Below are positions 15,395 through 23,354 of a stretch of 64,000 nucleotides of DNA, piece after piece; position 1 is the stretch's first letter, and every line of letters begins with the position of its first letter. The notes under the pieces are model-generated. The model was not told the origin of the DNA and did no database searches. It saw only the letters and a program-made list of their open reading frames with translations. The position numbers and the translations under genes are program-made. The DNA lies in assembly GCA_021791145.1 (NCBI GenBank), contig JAJYXE010000017.1, forward strand, positions 1 to 64,000, given 5' to 3'. This DNA comes from Actinomycetes bacterium. GTDB lineage: Bacteria > Actinomycetota > Acidimicrobiia > Acidimicrobiales > RAAP-2.

Positions 15395-16867
15395 ATGGCC
15401 CGCATGCAGCTCTCCAACGACACCGGCACCTCCGTCACCTCGAGTGACGGCGACAGACGGTCGCCCGATGGCTCCCCGCCGTTGCTGGCGCTCGTGGGGG
15501 CCGGGCTCGGCGTGCACTGCCTCGACGGCACCGAGCGACCCTACGTGGACCTCGACTGCGCTGCCTCGACTCCCGCCTCCGCCGCCGTCGCCGCACAGAT
15601 CGGCGATTTCCTCCCGAGGTACTCGAGCGTCCACAGGGGTGCGGGGTTCAAGTCGAGGACCTCGACCGCCGCGTACGAGGCGGCCCGTCTACTCATGCTG
15701 CGCCACGTCGGCCGCGAGGGCTCCGGCGACACGGCGATCATCTGCCGGAACACCACCGAGGCGCTGAACCATCTCGCCTTCCGACTTCGCCTCGACCCTG
15801 ACGACGTGGTGCTCACCACCGTCGTCGAGCACCACGCGAACCTGCTGCCATGGGCCAGGTACGCGCACCGACGGCACGTCGAGTGCGGGACGGACGGCGT
15901 GTTCGACCTGAGCGACGTGGTGGCCGCGCTCGACATGGCGCCTGTTCCAAAGGTGCTCGCGATCACCGGAGCTTCCAACGTCACGGGGTGGCTGCCGCCG
16001 ATCGCCGAGATCTGTGCGGCAGCCCACGCACGCGGCGTCCCGGTCGTCCTCGACGCAGCCCAGCTCGCGCCGCACCGTCCGGTACCACGGGGTGCCGATG
16101 GCACAGCCGGGCCCGACTTCATCGCCTGGAGCGGCCACAAGATGTACGCCCCGTTCGGCGCGGGCGCGCTCGTCGGACCGGCGACTGCGTTCGCCGATGG
16201 GGAGCCGTTCCTCGCCGGCGGAGGCGCGGTCGAGCTGGTCGACCTGGACGAGGTGCTGTGGACGGACCCGCCCGAACGCGAGGAGGCCGGCTCACCGAAC
16301 GTCGTGGGCGCGGTCGCCTTGGGCGCGGCGATCGAGGAGCTCGCCCGGCTCGGATGGGACGCGATCGAGCGTCACGAGACCGTGCTCGCGACGCGCCTTC
16401 GCGGGGGGCTCGGCGCCATGGACGGCGTCCATCTTCTCGGGCCCTCCTCGGACACCGAGACGCTCGCCGTCGCGACGTTCACCGTCGAAGGCATGCACCA
16501 CGGCCTCGTCGCGGCCCGCCTGGCGGCGGAGTTCGGCATCGGCGTGCGACACGGGTGCTTCTGCGCGCACCCCTACCTGACCCGGCTTCTCGGCCTTGGT
16601 GCAGAGCACCTCGAGACGGCGAGATCCCAGGTCAGGCGCGGCGACCACCGCCACATCCCTGGCGCGGTGCGCGCCAGTGCCGGGCTCGGGACGACGCTCG
16701 ACGACGTGGAGAGGTTCCTGGACGCGTTGCGGGCCGTGCTCTCAGGGGCGCCCCCGCCGGTGGAGTACTTCCAAGACAGCGCCACCGGCGACTTCTTCCC
16801 GGCGACCGACGATGCCGCATGGTGGGCACCGACCCGCAACGCCAGCGGAGGTTGCGCGCGCGGGTAG
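15395..16867 (+). CDS. Class V aminotransferase, cysteine desulfurase-like
   Basis: A PLP enzyme of the SufS/CsdA fold, 490 residues. The internal aldimine lysine is in IAWSGHKMYAPFGAGAL, the cofactor His in VVEHHANLLPW, the cofactor aspartate in VVLDAAQLAPH, and a cysteine in VRHGCFCAHPY at the place of the desulfurase catalytic loop. Substrate is therefore probably cysteine or a related amino acid, but the 90 residues after the loop, ending in an aromatic FFPATDDAAWWAP segment, are unlike standard SufS and no SUF genes are nearby. ATG 15395 follows TAGGCT (15383-15388) by 6 nt, so likely leaderless. Confidence 0.8.
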   Translation: MARMQLSNDTGTSVTSSDGDRRSPDGSPPLLALVGAGLGVHCLDGTERPYVDLDCAASTPASAAVAAQIGDFLPRYSSVHRGAGFKSRTSTAAYEAARLLMLRHVGREGSGDTAIICRNTTEALNHLAFRLRLDPDDVVLTTVVEHHANLLPWARYAHRRHVECGTDGVFDLSDVVAALDMAPVPKVLAITGASNVTGWLPPIAEICAAAHARGVPVVLDAAQLAPHRPVPRGADGTAGPDFIAWSGHKMYAPFGAGALVGPATAFADGEPFLAGGGAVELVDLDEVLWTDPPEREEAGSPNVVGAVALGAAIEELARLGWDAIERHETVLATRLRGGLGAMDGVHLLGPSSDTETLAVATFTVEGMHHGLVAARLAAEFGIGVRHGCFCAHPYLTRLLGLGAEHLETARSQVRRGDHRHIPGAVRASAGLGTTLDDVERFLDALRAVLSGAPPPVEYFQDSATGDFFPATDDAAWWAPTRNASGGCARG

Positions 16868-17169
16868 CCCCCTCGTCCGAACCAGCTCTGAGCCGAACAG
16901 AGATGCGTAAGTAGTGCGGGTCCATGAGCGCGCCGGGTCGGGGTGCGTGGAAGAGCCCCGTTCAGGCCGAGGGCCTGACGATGAGCAGCAGGCTCAGGTT
17001 GCGGGTCTGAGGGTGGCCTCGTGGCCAAGAGCCGTGAGCTGACGGATGAGCTCGCGGGTACGGGGTCCTTGTCGCCTTCAGCATTCCGGTCCGCTTCACA
17101 AGCCTCGAGCCCGCAGGGTCCGAAAGTCCGTTCAGACAGGTCATGTTGCGTGACACTCGTCGATCAGAT
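16868..17169. other. Non-coding stretch before the transposase relic
   Basis: No convincing gene. The G+C content is visibly lower and codon-position bias is absent compared with the flanks. The minus strand may carry further decayed transposase 3' sequence, but I cannot recognise motifs in it. Confidence 0.5.
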
Positions 17170-17515
17170 CGCCCGAGACCCCCTGCCGGCGGATGCTCGT
17201 GAACGCCACCGGCGTCGATGGGATCCTTCAGGAACACACTCCCTCGCACTAGCGGAGGCGTGGCGCGATCTGACCAGTGCCCACGCCAGAGCTCGTGACC
17301 GATCGCTATCGGGTCGTAGCCGGCGTCGAAGACGAACGGTGGGACCTCGCCGCTCTCAGCGAGCAGTCCGACAAGCCGGCGGACCACAGGCTCAAACGGC
17401 TACGCCACGAGCTGATCGGTTTGCCGCGCGAACCGGCCGGAGAGGAGGTGGTCCCAGAGGCTGACCGCCGCCGCGTAGCACCATGAACCAGAGCCTTCGT
17501 CTGCAGCTTGTTGCA
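17170..17515 (-). pseudogene. Decayed DDE transposase fragment
   Basis: Two pieces in different minus-strand frames read like the middle of a transposase of the IS701-like group. One (17515-17400) has SWCYAAAVSLWDHLLSG, then after a frame change (17387-17277) comes VRRLVGLLAESGEVPPF followed by VFDAGYDPIAIGHELW, where FDAGYD is the usual catalytic-strand motif, and later SVFLKDP. No start, no complete DDE triad and no inverted repeats are visible. Call rests on remembered family motifs. Confidence 0.45.
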
Positions 17516-17546
17516 CCGGACTTGGGACGCCGCCGGGATACTTTCG

Positions 17547-17552
17547 TATGAT
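17547..17552 (+). promoter_or_regulatory. -10 element (TATGAT) for the PIN-domain gene
   Basis: A near-consensus TATGAT lies 6 nt before GTG 17559, with TTGGGA at 17522-17527 as a weak -35 (19-bp spacing). This is the most consensus-like -10 box seen in the window. Confidence 0.55.
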
Positions 17553-17558
17553 CGCTGC

Positions 17559-17963
17559 GTGGCCCGCTATGTCGTTGACGCGCCGACCTTGCTCCATCTG
17601 GTTGACCACGATCTGCTGCCAGCGCCGAGTCATCAGCTCGTGGCACCGAATTCGATCAGAAGCGAGGCACTGCAGCTGTTGCTGCGGGACGTCCGTAGTG
17701 GAAAGCGCAGCGAGCGAGACGCATTGAAGGTGCACGAACGAATCACGGAGACCAAGATCCGGCTACTGGGGGATCGGGTTTCGCGCAGCACGGCTTGGCG
17801 TATCGCTCGTGAGCATGACTGGGACAACCTTCGCGATGCGGAATACTTGGCTATCACCAGGCTGCAGGCCGACGCCTTGGTAACCGTGGACCCGACGTTG
17901 GCTTCAACGGCGGGCGCCGTCGTTCCGGTCGCACCGCTAGAAGCACTCTTGCGCGCCGAGTAG
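17559..17963 (+). CDS. PIN-domain protein (VapC-like), no antitoxin seen
   Basis: A 134-residue PIN-fold protein, the ribonuclease fold of VapC toxins. Acidic residues fall at the expected places: the first Asp in YVVDAPTLLHL, a Glu in NSIRSEALQLLL, and two Asp in RDAEYLAITRLQADALVTVDP. The GTG start is set by the -10 box 6 nt upstream. No VapB-type antitoxin gene is adjacent on either side; the flanks are transposase relics. It may be a solitary stable PIN protein, which is common in actinobacteria, or the survivor of a broken toxin-antitoxin pair. Confidence 0.8.
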   Translation: MARYVVDAPTLLHLVDHDLLPAPSHQLVAPNSIRSEALQLLLRDVRSGKRSERDALKVHERITETKIRLLGDRVSRSTAWRIAREHDWDNLRDAEYLAITRLQADALVTVDPTLASTAGAVVPVAPLEALLRAE

Positions 17964-17989
17964 CCAAAGGAGCCGTCCTAGAGAACGGG

Positions 17990-18200
17990 CATCGTCGAGG
18001 ATCGCCTGACTCGTCGGTCCAACGTACCGGCATCGACCGTCCCGCGCTGGCAAAAGAACTTCGAGGTTGGGCTGCTTTGGGTGGCGTAGTTGTCGAGCAC
18101 GAGGCGGCCAGCAGGGTCATCGGGGACTTCCCCGTCGATCTGGATCGTGAACGAGTGCCTCTCTTGTGCCACGGGGTGGAGAGCCTCGCAGTGATCGTGC
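17990..18200 (-). pseudogene. IS630-type transposase relic
   Basis: The minus-strand frame contains IDGEVPDDPAGRLVLDNYAT, corresponding to the V-D-N-Y-A-T-H motif that carries the second catalytic aspartate of IS630-family transposases, followed by a decayed SKFFCQR (normally a K-x-W-L-x-x-H-P-R stretch). The frame has lost everything downstream and upstream, and the H after YAT is Q. A degenerate insertion-sequence fragment. Confidence 0.55.
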
Positions 18201-18282
18201 TCACGTTCGCAACCAGACGGCCTCGTGGTGAAGGGCGCCCGCAAGCAGCTCCTGGCCGATGGCGAGGGCTATCCTCGTGCAC

Positions 18283-18624
18283 ATGTCAGGCGCAACCAAG
18301 ACCGGATTCGCCGGAGCGACGTTGATCGCGCTTGGGCGCATGGCCGCAATGGGGAAATTGCCCAGGAATCCTTTTGCGGGAATACGAATTCCATCCACGA
18401 TGCGCAGCGACGAGGCGTGGAGCGCTGGACATCGGGCGGCAGCTTCCGCGCTGACGGCTGCGGGTGTAGGTCCGGTCGCGATCGCAGTGATCGTTGGAGC
18501 GAGCAGGCCCCGTCCCGAGACGCAGCGAACCGTTCTCCGCATTGCCAACATGTGGCTCGTCGGATGGATCGGCATCGCAGTGCTCCAGGCTCGCCAGGCG
18601 GCTCGAACAGCCACCCCCGGTTGA
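18283..18624 (+). CDS. SdpI-like small membrane protein
   Basis: A 113-residue protein with the SdpI-family motif NPFAGIRIPSTMRSDEAWSAGH (positions 28-49; G-I-R-x-P and E-x-W-x-x-x-H are the conserved elements), flanked by hydrophobic segments at about 8-20, 55-74 and 88-103. SdpI proteins are membrane immunity/signalling proteins in Bacillus; in actinobacteria the function is unknown. ATG 18283 lies 7 nt after TATCCT (18270-18275), which fits a leaderless mRNA and decides between it and the upstream ATG 18259. Confidence 0.7.
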   Translation: MSGATKTGFAGATLIALGRMAAMGKLPRNPFAGIRIPSTMRSDEAWSAGHRAAASALTAAGVGPVAIAVIVGASRPRPETQRTVLRIANMWLVGWIGIAVLQARQAARTATPG

Positions 18625-18728
18625 GCGGCGGATCCTGGCCCGCCGACGCCTACACCCGGGAACTTCGTCAGACGACCTGGTTCAGGACCCAGGGACGGCT
18701 CACGGATGGCGCCAGGAGCTGCGCGGTC

Positions 18729-19643
18729 ATGATGCACGACGATGAGATCGAGATCTCCGCGGGCATCGTGAGCGAGCTCGTTCGGAGCCAGTTCCCGCAG
18801 TGGGCGCACCAGCCGGTGCGACGCGTCCGTTCCGGCGGCACCGTCAATGCGATCTTCAGGATCGGTGACGCTCTTGCAGCCCGATTCCCAATCCGACCGG
18901 CTGAGCCCGACGAGGTCCGCGAGCTCCTCGAAGCCGAGGCTCGAGCGGGCAAGGCGTTCGCTCGGCACTCCACGGTCCCGTCTCCTGTTCCCGTCACCAT
19001 CGGAGAGCCCGGGCCCCGTTACCCACTTCCGTGGTCGGTACAGACCTGGCTGCCCGGGACGGTCGCATCCGAGACAGACCCGAGCGCGAGCATTCCGTTC
19101 GCACGAGACTTGGCGCACCTCGTTGCGACCCTTCGCACGGCCGACACGGGAGGTCGTCGTTGCGAGCGCGGGCGGCGGGGTGGAGACCTGCACGACCACG
19201 ACCAGTGGGTGCAGACCTGTCTCCAACGGAGTGGGCACCTGCTCGATGTGGACCGGCTGGGTGCGCTGTGGGGCTCCTATCGCGAGCTTCCACGTGGCGC
19301 ACCGGACGTGATGACCCACGGTGACCTGACCCCGCTCAACATGCTCGTCACAGGCGGTCGGCTGGTGGGTGTGCTCGACTGTGGAGGCTTCGGCCCGGCC
19401 GATCCGTCGCTCGACGTGGTCGCGGCGTGGCACCTCCTCGATGACGACCCTCGGGCGGCGTTCCGTGAGGACCTGCGGTGCGACGAGCTCGAGTGGGAAC
19501 GCAGCAAGGCCTGGGCCCTCGAGCAGTCGTTGGGTGCCGTCTGGTACTACATCGAGACCAACCCCGCGATGAGTCGCATGGGTCGCCGAACGATCGACCG
19601 CATCATCACCGATTGTGATCGTGACGGCGCTGGGCAGCCGTAG
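18729..19643 (+). CDS. Aminoglycoside phosphotransferase-family kinase
   Basis: A 304-residue APH/ChoK-fold kinase. The catalytic loop is HGDLTPLNMLV (Asp as base, Asn for magnesium) and the metal motif is GVLDCGGFGPADPSLDV. The N-terminal lobe has RVRSGGTVNAIFRIG and AARFPIR, the nucleotide-binding strands. The family phosphorylates small hydroxylated molecules; sequence alone does not show that it inactivates an antibiotic. ATG 18729 has AGGAG 10 nt upstream. It sits between the decayed mobile region and tRNA-Lys and could have arrived with it (inference). Confidence 0.82.
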   Translation: MMHDDEIEISAGIVSELVRSQFPQWAHQPVRRVRSGGTVNAIFRIGDALAARFPIRPAEPDEVRELLEAEARAGKAFARHSTVPSPVPVTIGEPGPRYPLPWSVQTWLPGTVASETDPSASIPFARDLAHLVATLRTADTGGRRCERGRRGGDLHDHDQWVQTCLQRSGHLLDVDRLGALWGSYRELPRGAPDVMTHGDLTPLNMLVTGGRLVGVLDCGGFGPADPSLDVVAAWHLLDDDPRAAFREDLRCDELEWERSKAWALEQSLGAVWYYIETNPAMSRMGRRTIDRIITDCDRDGAGQP

Positions 19644-19888
19644 CTCTTGTGGTGTCGCGACGACGCGTGCAATCCCGACAGGTTCGACGAGCGGGCCTCG
19701 GACCCGCATCCCCGTGGCCTCCTTCGGCCGTCATCAGAGCCAGCATGCCTGTCGTCGGGATCAGGCCGGGGGCGTTTCGGTCACCCGCGCAACCGGCACC
19801 CCTGACGCATTGCCATGAAGACCAAGGACCAGTTCCCCCTGTTGCGCCCAGCGTCAGCGCTTCGAACCGTCTACACGGTCTGACCAGG
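19644..19888. other. Intergenic stretch between the kinase gene and tRNA-Lys
   Basis: 245 bp with no supported gene, RNA or terminator. Short ORFs here have no recognisable motif. Confidence 0.5.
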
Positions 19889-19961
19889 TGGGCCGCCCGG
19901 GTCTCGATCCCGGCACCTTGGGATTAAAAGTCCCCTGCTCTGCCCGATGAGCTAGCGGCCC
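19889..19961 (-). tRNA. tRNA-Lys (TTT anticodon)
   Basis: A 73-nt cloverleaf on the minus strand: acceptor GGGCCGC pairs with GCGGCCC, D-arm AGCTCATCGGGCAGAGC, anticodon stem GGGAC/ATCCC-type around CTTTTAA (anticodon TTT), and T-arm CCGGGATCGAGACCCGG. The 3' CCA is not encoded. Confidence 0.93.
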
Positions 19962-20074
19962 GGGACTGCAAGATAACCCACGAGAAGACGTGCGAGACAA
20001 CGCCGGGTAGCACCCTGACCCTGACCCTGAGACCCGCATAACCGGCTCACATGGCCCGCAGCGGCCGGACTTGT

Positions 20075-20740
20075 TCATTTCCTTGCGAAGACGAGCGATC
20101 CTCGCTTGGTGAGGCGCACAGGCGGCATCACGCGGTCCGCGGCCTCTGGCGAGAGGAAGTGCGATCTGCAGAAGGCGAGCACCGCCTCACGGTCGGGGAG
20201 CGTGACGAGGGGGGCGTCCCAACGTACGACCTCGACGTCGTCGAAGACCGCGGCCACGATGTCCGGCGCATCCTCGGCGTCGAACGTCGTGGGCGGGTAC
20301 CCGTCGGTCAGCTCCGGATCGCTGCGGCGGCTCGCGGTCGCCGCAGCGAACAACCCGCCGTCGCGCAACGCCCGGTGGGCCTCGTCGACTGCAGCGAGGG
20401 GATCTTCTAGGTGGTAGAGCATCCAGAGCATCGCGACCGCGCCCATCGACGCGGACGGAACTGGCAGTGCGAGCGCATTCGCACAGACCCTGGGCCCGGA
20501 GGTGTCGCGAAGCTGGACCAGCGATGCGTCGAGCAGGACAACCGGCCAGTCTTGGGGCAACGAGCGTCCGAGCGCGCCGGTCCCGCCTCCTACGTCGAGC
20601 ACAGGCCGCGCGTCGAGCCCGACGATCCGCTGGGTGACCACCGCGAAGGGATCGACGCCCCCCAGCCATGACGTGTCGTGCGCGCGCCAGCGACCGGGGT
20701 CGCTGTCGTAGTCGTCCGGCACCCAGCGCACGTGGTTCAT
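20075..20740 (-). CDS. Class I SAM-dependent methyltransferase
   Basis: A 221-residue methyltransferase of the Methyltransf_11 type. Motif I is VLDVGGGTGALGRSLP (about 47-62), then VVLLDASLVQL for the SAM ribose site, ANALALPVPSASMGAVAMLWMLYHLEDP for motifs II-III, and RALRDGGLFAAAT. The substrate cannot be read from the sequence. ATG 20740 is divergent from the gene at 20779, leaving only 38 nt, so their promoters must overlap. The C-terminal part (FCRSHFLSPEAADRVMPPVRLTKRG) suggests a complete protein. Confidence 0.85.
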   Translation of the reverse strand: MNHVRWVPDDYDSDPGRWRAHDTSWLGGVDPFAVVTQRIVGLDARPVLDVGGGTGALGRSLPQDWPVVLLDASLVQLRDTSGPRVCANALALPVPSASMGAVAMLWMLYHLEDPLAAVDEAHRALRDGGLFAAATASRRSDPELTDGYPPTTFDAEDAPDIVAAVFDDVEVVRWDAPLVTLPDREAVLAFCRSHFLSPEAADRVMPPVRLTKRGSLVFARK

Positions 20741-20778
20741 GGTAGGACTGCGTGCCGGGCGCGATAGCCTGATCCGGC

Positions 20779-21636
20779 GTGGCGCTCCGTGTGCTGCTCC
20801 TCGACGACGTTCCAGAGCTCCGTGCCGCGCTTCGGCACGCGCTCGAGCTTCGCGCCAGCTTCGTGGTGGCCGGGGAGTCGGGAGACCCCAGGACTGCCGT
20901 CGCGCTCGCACGCGAGCACCAACCGGACCTCATCGTGATCGACCTGGGCCTCTCCGACCTCGCCGGGCGTGGTGTGCTGACCAGGCTGCGCGCCGCGGCA
21001 CCGGACGCGTTCGTGCTCGTCCACAGCGGCTCTCACGTGCCTGACCGAGCTGCGATCAGCCGCTCAATCGACGCGCTCGTCGACAAGTCGCAGGACAAGT
21101 CGCGGGACAAGTTGCCGGACATCGACTACGTCGTCGACCTTCTCGATGAGATCGGCAGTCGGATCCCCAAGCAGGCGACGATGCGATTCGGTCCCGACAT
21201 CCACGACATCGCTCTCGCCCGGCGCTTCGTCGCGGATTGCTGTGCCGAGTGGGATCGGTCGCCGATCTGCGACGACGCGGCGATCGTCGTGTCCGAGCTC
21301 GTGGCCAACGCGCTCGTCCACACCCGATCCGCTTGCGAGATGACCGTGGGCCTTCGCGACGACGTGCTCCGTGTCGAGGTCGTGGACCATGGGGGCGGCA
21401 TGCCCGATCTCCGCGATGGTGCTGTCGGTGACGAGCGCGGGAGAGGGCTCGTGCTCGTGAGCATCCTGTGCAGCGCGTGGGGAAGCGAGCCGCGCGACGA
21501 CGGGAAGTCCGTGTGGGCCGAGCTGCGCGCGGAGCCTTCGCCGGAAGACGGTCGGCGTTCGGGTGTCAGCGGTGCAGGGCGCTCGCTCTTCTTTGGTGAT
21601 GGACCACGCGTGCACGTGGCCTGCACCGTCGGATGA
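20779..21636 (+). CDS. Response-regulator receiver fused to an RsbW-type ATPase
   Basis: A 285-residue fusion. Residues 1-115 are a CheY-like receiver (acidic pair D9-D10, likely phospho-site D55 in LIVIDLGLSD). A short linker with K-S-Q-D-K repeats leads to a GHKL ATPase of the RsbW/SpoIIAB anti-sigma kinase type (about 135-255): IVVSELVANALVHTRS (N box), VEVVDHGGGMPD (G1) and GRGLVLVSILCSAWG (G2). A phosphorylation signal could thus gate an anti-sigma or kinase activity. The STAS protein at 13523 is a possible target. GTG 20779 lies 8 nt after TAGCCT (20765-20770), so probably leaderless. Confidence 0.82.
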   Translation: MALRVLLLDDVPELRAALRHALELRASFVVAGESGDPRTAVALAREHQPDLIVIDLGLSDLAGRGVLTRLRAAAPDAFVLVHSGSHVPDRAAISRSIDALVDKSQDKSRDKLPDIDYVVDLLDEIGSRIPKQATMRFGPDIHDIALARRFVADCCAEWDRSPICDDAAIVVSELVANALVHTRSACEMTVGLRDDVLRVEVVDHGGGMPDLRDGAVGDERGRGLVLVSILCSAWGSEPRDDGKSVWAELRAEPSPEDGRRSGVSGAGRSLFFGDGPRVHVACTVG

Positions 21637-21700
21637 GCGTCCTCGCCGTCGTCTCTTCATCCGCTCGCTCCGGTACCCTCGTCGACATGTTCCCCTGACC

Positions 21701-23299
21701 ATGATCACCGTCACCTCTCTCGGCCTTTCGATCGCGGGCCGCGCGCTGCTGCACGACGCGTCGTTCGTGGTCGCGCGTGGAGACAAGGCGGCGATCGTCG
21801 GAAGGAACGGTGCAGGGAAGTCGTCGCTCGTCTCCGTCGTCGTCGGTGAGCCTTTTGCGCAGCTGTCGCAGACCGGTGAGGTCCACGTGCTCGGCACCTT
21901 GGGTTATCTGCCTCAGGTGCCCGTCGTCGGCGGGCTCGGCACCGACGCGAGCGCTCTTTCTCACGTTCTCTCCTCACGCGGCCTCGACGTGCTCGACGTG
22001 GAGCTCGCCGCGGCGCGTCGTTCGATGGCGGAGCACCCGACGCCGGAGCGCATCTCCGTGTTCTCGGAGACCGAAGAGCGCTACCGTGCGCTCGGCGGCT
22101 ACGAGGCGGAGTCCACGCTCGCGCACATGGCCGAGGGGCTCGGTCTCCACCAGGACCTGCTCTTCGAGGACGTCGACAGCCTCTCGGGCGGCCAGCGCCG
22201 CCGCCTCGACCTCATGCGAGTGCTCTTCGCCGAACCTGACGTGATGGTGCTCGACGAGCCGACCAACCACCTCGACGTTCCCGCCAAGCGGTGGCTCATG
22301 GAACAGCTCGCACAGTTCAAGGGTGCGCTGCTCGTGGTGAGCCACGACCTGGCGCTGCTGGACCGCGCGATCACCAAGGTCCTGCACCTGGGCGCCGGCG
22401 TGCTGGACGAGTACGCAGGCACCTACACGAGCTTCCGTGCGCAGCTCGACCAGCGCCTCGAGCGCCAGCAGCGCCTCGCGGTCCGCCAAGCCCGGGAAGT
22501 GGTGCGACTCTCCACCCTCGCGGACTCCATGCGAGCGAGCACCGTCAAGCGGGCGCGCATCGCCAAGACGCTCGACAAGCGGGTGGAGCGCCTGGAGCGT
22601 GCCCGCATCCCGAGCGTGAAGAAGGAACGCAGGGTGCGCTTCACGCTGCCCGTCCCGCCACGGTCGGGCGACACGCCGCTCGAGGTGACCTCGCTCGCCG
22701 TCTCCTACGACGCCCGGCACGTGCTGCGAGACGTCTCCCTGGCGCTCGCCCGCGGGGACCGAGCCGTCGTCGTCGGGCGGAACGGGGCAGGGAAGTCGAG
22801 CCTCCTGCGCTGCCTCTCGGGGGTCCAGATACCGAGCGGGGGAACCGTCACCCTCGGCCACAACGTGGTGATCGGGTACTTTGCCCAGGAGCACGAGCAG
22901 GTGGACCCCGAGCGCAGCGCGCTCGGGAACATCGACGACACGGTGTTGCGCACCGAGGTGGAGCGCCGCTCCCTGCTGGGCTCCTTCGGCCTCTCCGGGG
23001 AGCTCGCCACTCGCCGTGCGGCGAGCCTCTCGGGCGGTGAGCGGGCGAAGCTCTCCCTCGCGATGCTGGCTGCGGGCCGATCGAACCTTCTCGTGCTCGA
23101 CGAGCCGACGAACAACCTCGATCCTCAATCGGTGACCGCCGTGGGCGCGATGCTGGCGACCTGGCCGGGCACGCTCGTCGTGGTGAGCCACGACCGGGCG
23201 TTCATCGAGGCACTGGCGCCGACCCATGCATTGCTGCTTCCCTCCGAGCGCTTCGACTTCTGGCGAGAGAGCTACCTCGACCAGGTCGAATTGCGATGA
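21701..23299 (+). CDS. ABC-F family ATPase
   Basis: A 532-residue protein with two ABC domains and no membrane segment, as in ABC-F proteins, which act on the ribosome (EttA-like translation factors or antibiotic protection). Domain 1: Walker A GRNGAGKSS, signature LSGGQ, Walker B VMVLDEPTNHLD. The basic interdomain linker (about 240-310) contains repeated Arg/Lys/Glu helices. Domain 2: GRNGAGKSS, LSGGE, LLVLDEPTNNLD. ATG 21701 is chosen because domain 1 starts right after it (ITVTSLGLSIAG); a TACCCT box at 21674-21679 may be its promoter. Confidence 0.9.
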   Translation: MITVTSLGLSIAGRALLHDASFVVARGDKAAIVGRNGAGKSSLVSVVVGEPFAQLSQTGEVHVLGTLGYLPQVPVVGGLGTDASALSHVLSSRGLDVLDVELAAARRSMAEHPTPERISVFSETEERYRALGGYEAESTLAHMAEGLGLHQDLLFEDVDSLSGGQRRRLDLMRVLFAEPDVMVLDEPTNHLDVPAKRWLMEQLAQFKGALLVVSHDLALLDRAITKVLHLGAGVLDEYAGTYTSFRAQLDQRLERQQRLAVRQAREVVRLSTLADSMRASTVKRARIAKTLDKRVERLERARIPSVKKERRVRFTLPVPPRSGDTPLEVTSLAVSYDARHVLRDVSLALARGDRAVVVGRNGAGKSSLLRCLSGVQIPSGGTVTLGHNVVIGYFAQEHEQVDPERSALGNIDDTVLRTEVERRSLLGSFGLSGELATRRAASLSGGERAKLSLAMLAAGRSNLLVLDEPTNNLDPQSVTAVGAMLATWPGTLVVVSHDRAFIEALAPTHALLLPSERFDFWRESYLDQVELR

Positions 23300-23354
23300 C
23301 ACGAGGGTGCTTTCCTTCGGGCGACCGCCCCGCGGGTATGACAAGGTTGGGTCG

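Noticed and set aside
17559..17963. VapBC toxin-antitoxin pair
   Set aside because: Only the PIN gene is present; there is no small antitoxin ORF within 300 bp on either side.
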